From contig AP031357.1 in the NCBI GenBank assembly GCA_037833965.1, forward strand, positions 6,034,001 through 6,098,000: a DNA stretch of 64,000 nt, in the 5' to 3' direction. Source of the DNA: Marchantia polymorpha subsp. ruderalis. Taxonomy: Eukaryota > Streptophyta > Marchantiopsida > Marchantiales > Marchantiaceae. The position numbers were made by a program, and so were the translations under genes. Below, piece after piece: positions 63,876 through 64,000 of the stretch; positions within the stretch are counted from its first letter, which is position 1; each line of letters begins with the position of its first letter. Under the pieces are notes generated by a model. The model had not been told where the DNA came from and made no database searches. It saw only the letters and a list, made by a program, of their open reading frames with translations.

Positions 63876-64000
63876 CTGCTCCGAGAATATGATACGGCAG
63901 TGGCTGCACCAGCATTCGTGAGAGGTGTGCATGAAATCTTACACTCCTATATCGGGATTTTGAAACCTTGACGTGAATCATTTCATGCATTCATTTAAAG

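Larger units (their letters stand above)
62430..64000. other. GC-rich right end, no supported gene
   Basis: GC-rich DNA with (CT)n and (CGTCCT)n runs, probably a promoter or leader for a gene on either strand. A plus-strand TATA-like box (agtataaat) lies at about 62720. Long frames on both strands, including one of 259 codons on the minus strand, look like composition effects. Degenerate tandem repeats occupy the last 600 bases. Confidence 0.4.

Noticed and set aside
1-64000. tRNA, rRNA, CRISPR or operon-like structures
   Set aside because: None was seen on reading both strands; the gene architecture is eukaryotic.

Overview
The window looks like nuclear DNA of a land plant. It carries intron-rich plant genes with GT-AG introns, plant-type DCAF1, eEF1B-gamma, ataxin-10/MEE50 and MRH1/MDIS2-like genes, and a relic of a plant-mitochondrial group II intron maturase. 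Long introns, GC-rich leaders and AT-rich gaps would suit a bryophyte (moss or liverwort), but this is a guess from general character and the species cannot be named.

Layout. 1-4.6 kb is AT-rich with no supported gene. 5136-6397 is a transposon with terminal inverted repeats and a perfect 9-bp target duplication, best read as a non-autonomous Mutator-like element (MULE). It sits in the upstream region of a small unknown gene (7706-8026). 8-12.8 kb holds no convincing gene. 13.3-14.2 kb is a broken copy of the domain X and HNH end of a mitochondrial group II intron maturase. 16.0-29.6 kb (minus) is a complete 14-coding-exon DCAF1 gene, whose spliced length is a whole number of codons (2063 residues). 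Its introns contain tandem repeats, hairpins and a possible MITE. 34.0-36.8 kb (minus) is a complete 7-coding-exon eEF1B-gamma gene (423 residues). 39.5-41.6 kb is a decayed hAT transposon in AT-rich surroundings. 44.9-47.6 kb (minus) is the membrane-spanning and pseudokinase half of an MRH1/MDIS2-type receptor-like protein; its leucine-rich-repeat half should lie at 47.6-49.6 kb but could not be assembled. 50.9-56.1 kb is very AT-rich and empty. 58.1-60.4 kb (plus) is a complete two-exon ataxin-10/MEE50-like gene (652 residues). The last 3.5 kb is GC-rich, with degenerate tandem repeats and one doubtful membrane-protein reading frame.

The host genes are ordinary housekeeping or signalling genes with no operon-like link: DCAF1 (substrate receptor of CUL4-DDB1 ubiquitin ligases), eEF1B-gamma (translation elongation), an ataxin-10 homologue and a receptor pseudokinase. 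I saw no coherent undescribed multi-gene system. The most noteworthy points are the MULE with its clean target duplication, the in-frame retainable intron and 3'-UTR intron of DCAF1, the mixed-motif pseudokinase, and the nuclear maturase relic.
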